In this document: piece after piece, positions 5,570-6,115 of the stretch | Position numbering within the stretch: position 1 is the stretch's first letter | Layout: every line of letters begins with the position of its first letter | From: Peptostreptococcaceae bacterium | GTDB lineage: Bacteria; Bacillota; Clostridia; Peptostreptococcales; Anaerovoracaceae | NCBI GenBank assembly: GCA_016650115.1 | Contig: JAENWI010000094.1 | Span: 1 to 6,115 of the forward strand | Direction: 5' to 3' | DNA length: 6,115 nt | The notes under the pieces: generated by a model | The model's database searches: none | What the model was told of the DNA's origin: nothing | Seen by the model: the letters and a program-made list of their open reading frames with translations, nothing else | Position numbers and translations under genes: made by a program

Positions 5570-5756
5570 TTATGCAATTTGTCGATTAGCAAGCTCACCA
5601 CTGTCATAGCGTTGATACATCTTGCGCACTCAGTTCTATGCCTTCGCCTTTTGCAATCTCTATTACCTTTTCATTCTCTTCTTAAGCCAATATCTTTACT
5701 GCAAAGGACTTGTCCTCATTCATTTTCTTGAATAGCTTTTCAATTTCTTGATTCAT
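5570..5756 (-). pseudogene. Degenerate Nif11-type leader peptide gene
   Basis: A sound ribosome binding site (AAGGGG, eight bases before ATG at 5756) opens a reading frame MNQEIEKLFKKMNEDKSFAV.. that meets a TAA at 5684-5682 after 24 codons. Read through the stop, the same frame goes on as EENEKVIEIAKGEGIELSAQ (from 5681), which is the second half of a typical Nif11-like leader: a helical 'EIAKGEGIELS' block like AFANDKGYAFT and AYANAEGYAFS in the neighbours. The frame then hits TGA at 5606. A one-base shift near 5618 opens a frame coding YQRYDSGELANRQIA and ending in TAA at 5572-5570. No LDxVSGG motif or hydrophobic core remains. I read this as a former fourth precursor disabled by a nonsense change and possibly a frameshift. 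A sequencing error could explain one of these lesions but hardly the missing Gly-Gly end. The short 24-aa product may still be translated. Confidence 0.65.
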
Positions 5757-5794
5757 TGTAATTACCCCTTTGTTTTTATTAATTAATAGTCCTA

Positions 5795-6112
5795 CTACAC
5801 TTCAAGCTTTTTAATTTCGTCTTTAATTGTATTAAGCCCACCTGCCACTTGGTCAAGATCATCAAGATCCAGCTCATCTTCGTCTGTACTAATAAGGCTT
5901 TGTTTATTTATCAACTCAATAAGCCTATACTTGAGTGTCTCCTTGATATTACTCCTACTACTAAAATCCATTTGGAGCAGATTTTCCACCACTTCAGTAA
6001 AATCCTCATCAATATACGCTTTCACTTCTTCCAACGTATTTTGACATTCTTTATGCTGGATTTTTATGCCATTGATTTTTTCATCTATGTATTCACTTAA
6101 GCGTTTTGCCAT
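5795..6112 (-). CDS. Leader-like double-glycine peptide with charged C-terminal tail (putative RiPP precursor or orphan leader)
   Basis: A 105-aa acidic protein of unknown exact family. About 92 residues form a leader-like part that ends in an acidic stretch and the motif LDDLDQVAGG, the same kind of double-glycine ending seen in the Nif11-type precursors downstream (LDxVSGG). The tail after Gly-Gly is only LNTIKDEIKKLEV: charged, with no Cys, Ser or aromatic residue, so unlike the hydrophobic cores of its neighbours. The N-terminal part (SEYIDEKINGIKIQHKECQ) looks helical and does not match the Nif11 pattern of the other leaders. The ATG start lies three bases from the window edge, so its ribosome binding site cannot be seen and a longer protein cannot be excluded. 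The next gene remnant begins 38 bases downstream on the same strand. It could be a precursor, a leader that has lost its core, or a helper protein; the GG ending and the neighbourhood favour a precursor-type protein. Confidence 0.6.
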   Translation of the reverse strand: MAKRLSEYIDEKINGIKIQHKECQNTLEEVKAYIDEDFTEVVENLLQMDFSSRSNIKETLKYRLIELINKQSLISTDEDELDLDDLDQVAGGLNTIKDEIKKLEV

Positions 6113-6115
6113 AAT

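Noticed and set aside
5682..5684. Stop-codon readthrough in the fourth Nif11-type leader
   Set aside because: No recoding signal is visible, and a second stop and loss of the GG motif follow, so simple decay is the easier reading.
5849..6100. 83-codon plus-strand open frame with hydrophobic, Phe/Ile-rich translation
   Set aside because: It is the reverse reading of the acidic 105-aa protein; I see no ribosome binding site or known domain.
1..6115. CRISPR array, tRNA, rRNA or complete insertion sequence
   Set aside because: No regularly spaced repeats, no tRNA-like fold, no rRNA stretch and no transposase-like frame were seen on either strand.

Overview
This window looks like part of a ribosomal peptide (RiPP) gene cluster from a low-GC Gram-positive bacterium (Bacillota, possibly a clostridial or bacillar lineage; I cannot narrow it further). 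The grounds are AT-rich DNA, strong AGGAGG-type ribosome binding sites, an extended -10 promoter, and a terminator-linked TPP riboswitch. Every gene I accept lies on the minus strand, so transcription runs from the right edge to the left.

Right part (6112 to 4566): a row of small genes with precursor-peptide architecture. First is a 105-aa leader-like protein ending in a double-glycine motif plus a short charged tail. Next is a decayed Nif11-type leader gene with an internal stop. Then come three intact Nif11-type precursors of 85, 97 and 90 aa. Their leaders are alike, ending in LDEVSGG or LDTVSGG, but their cores differ and are very hydrophobic, rich in Val, Ile, Ala and Gly.

Middle (4442 to 1003): two radical SAM enzymes that overlap by one base (TAATG). 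The first resembles the PoyD-type RiPP amino-acid epimerases. The second matches the RiPP-maturation radical SAM C-methyltransferase type (TIGR03975-like, with a B12-binding-like N-terminal part), but its cluster motif is a shortened CX4CX2C. A 16-bp hairpin lies between the precursors and the enzymes. The inferred product is a small set of linear hydrophobic peptides carrying D-residues and added C-methyl groups, cut after the Gly-Gly and exported. No protease, transporter, LanM or immunity gene is visible; such genes may lie beyond the right edge.

Left part (1000 to 1): a different, damaged locus. An extended -10 promoter, a TPP riboswitch and an intrinsic terminator lead to a good ribosome binding site and the first codons of what looks like a thiamine-binding protein. 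After about 14 codons this is replaced by scraps of a type I restriction-modification system: out-of-frame, internally deleted hsdM pieces, then an hsdS start joined to an unrecognised tail. Bases 1-139 are AT-rich and I see no feature there.
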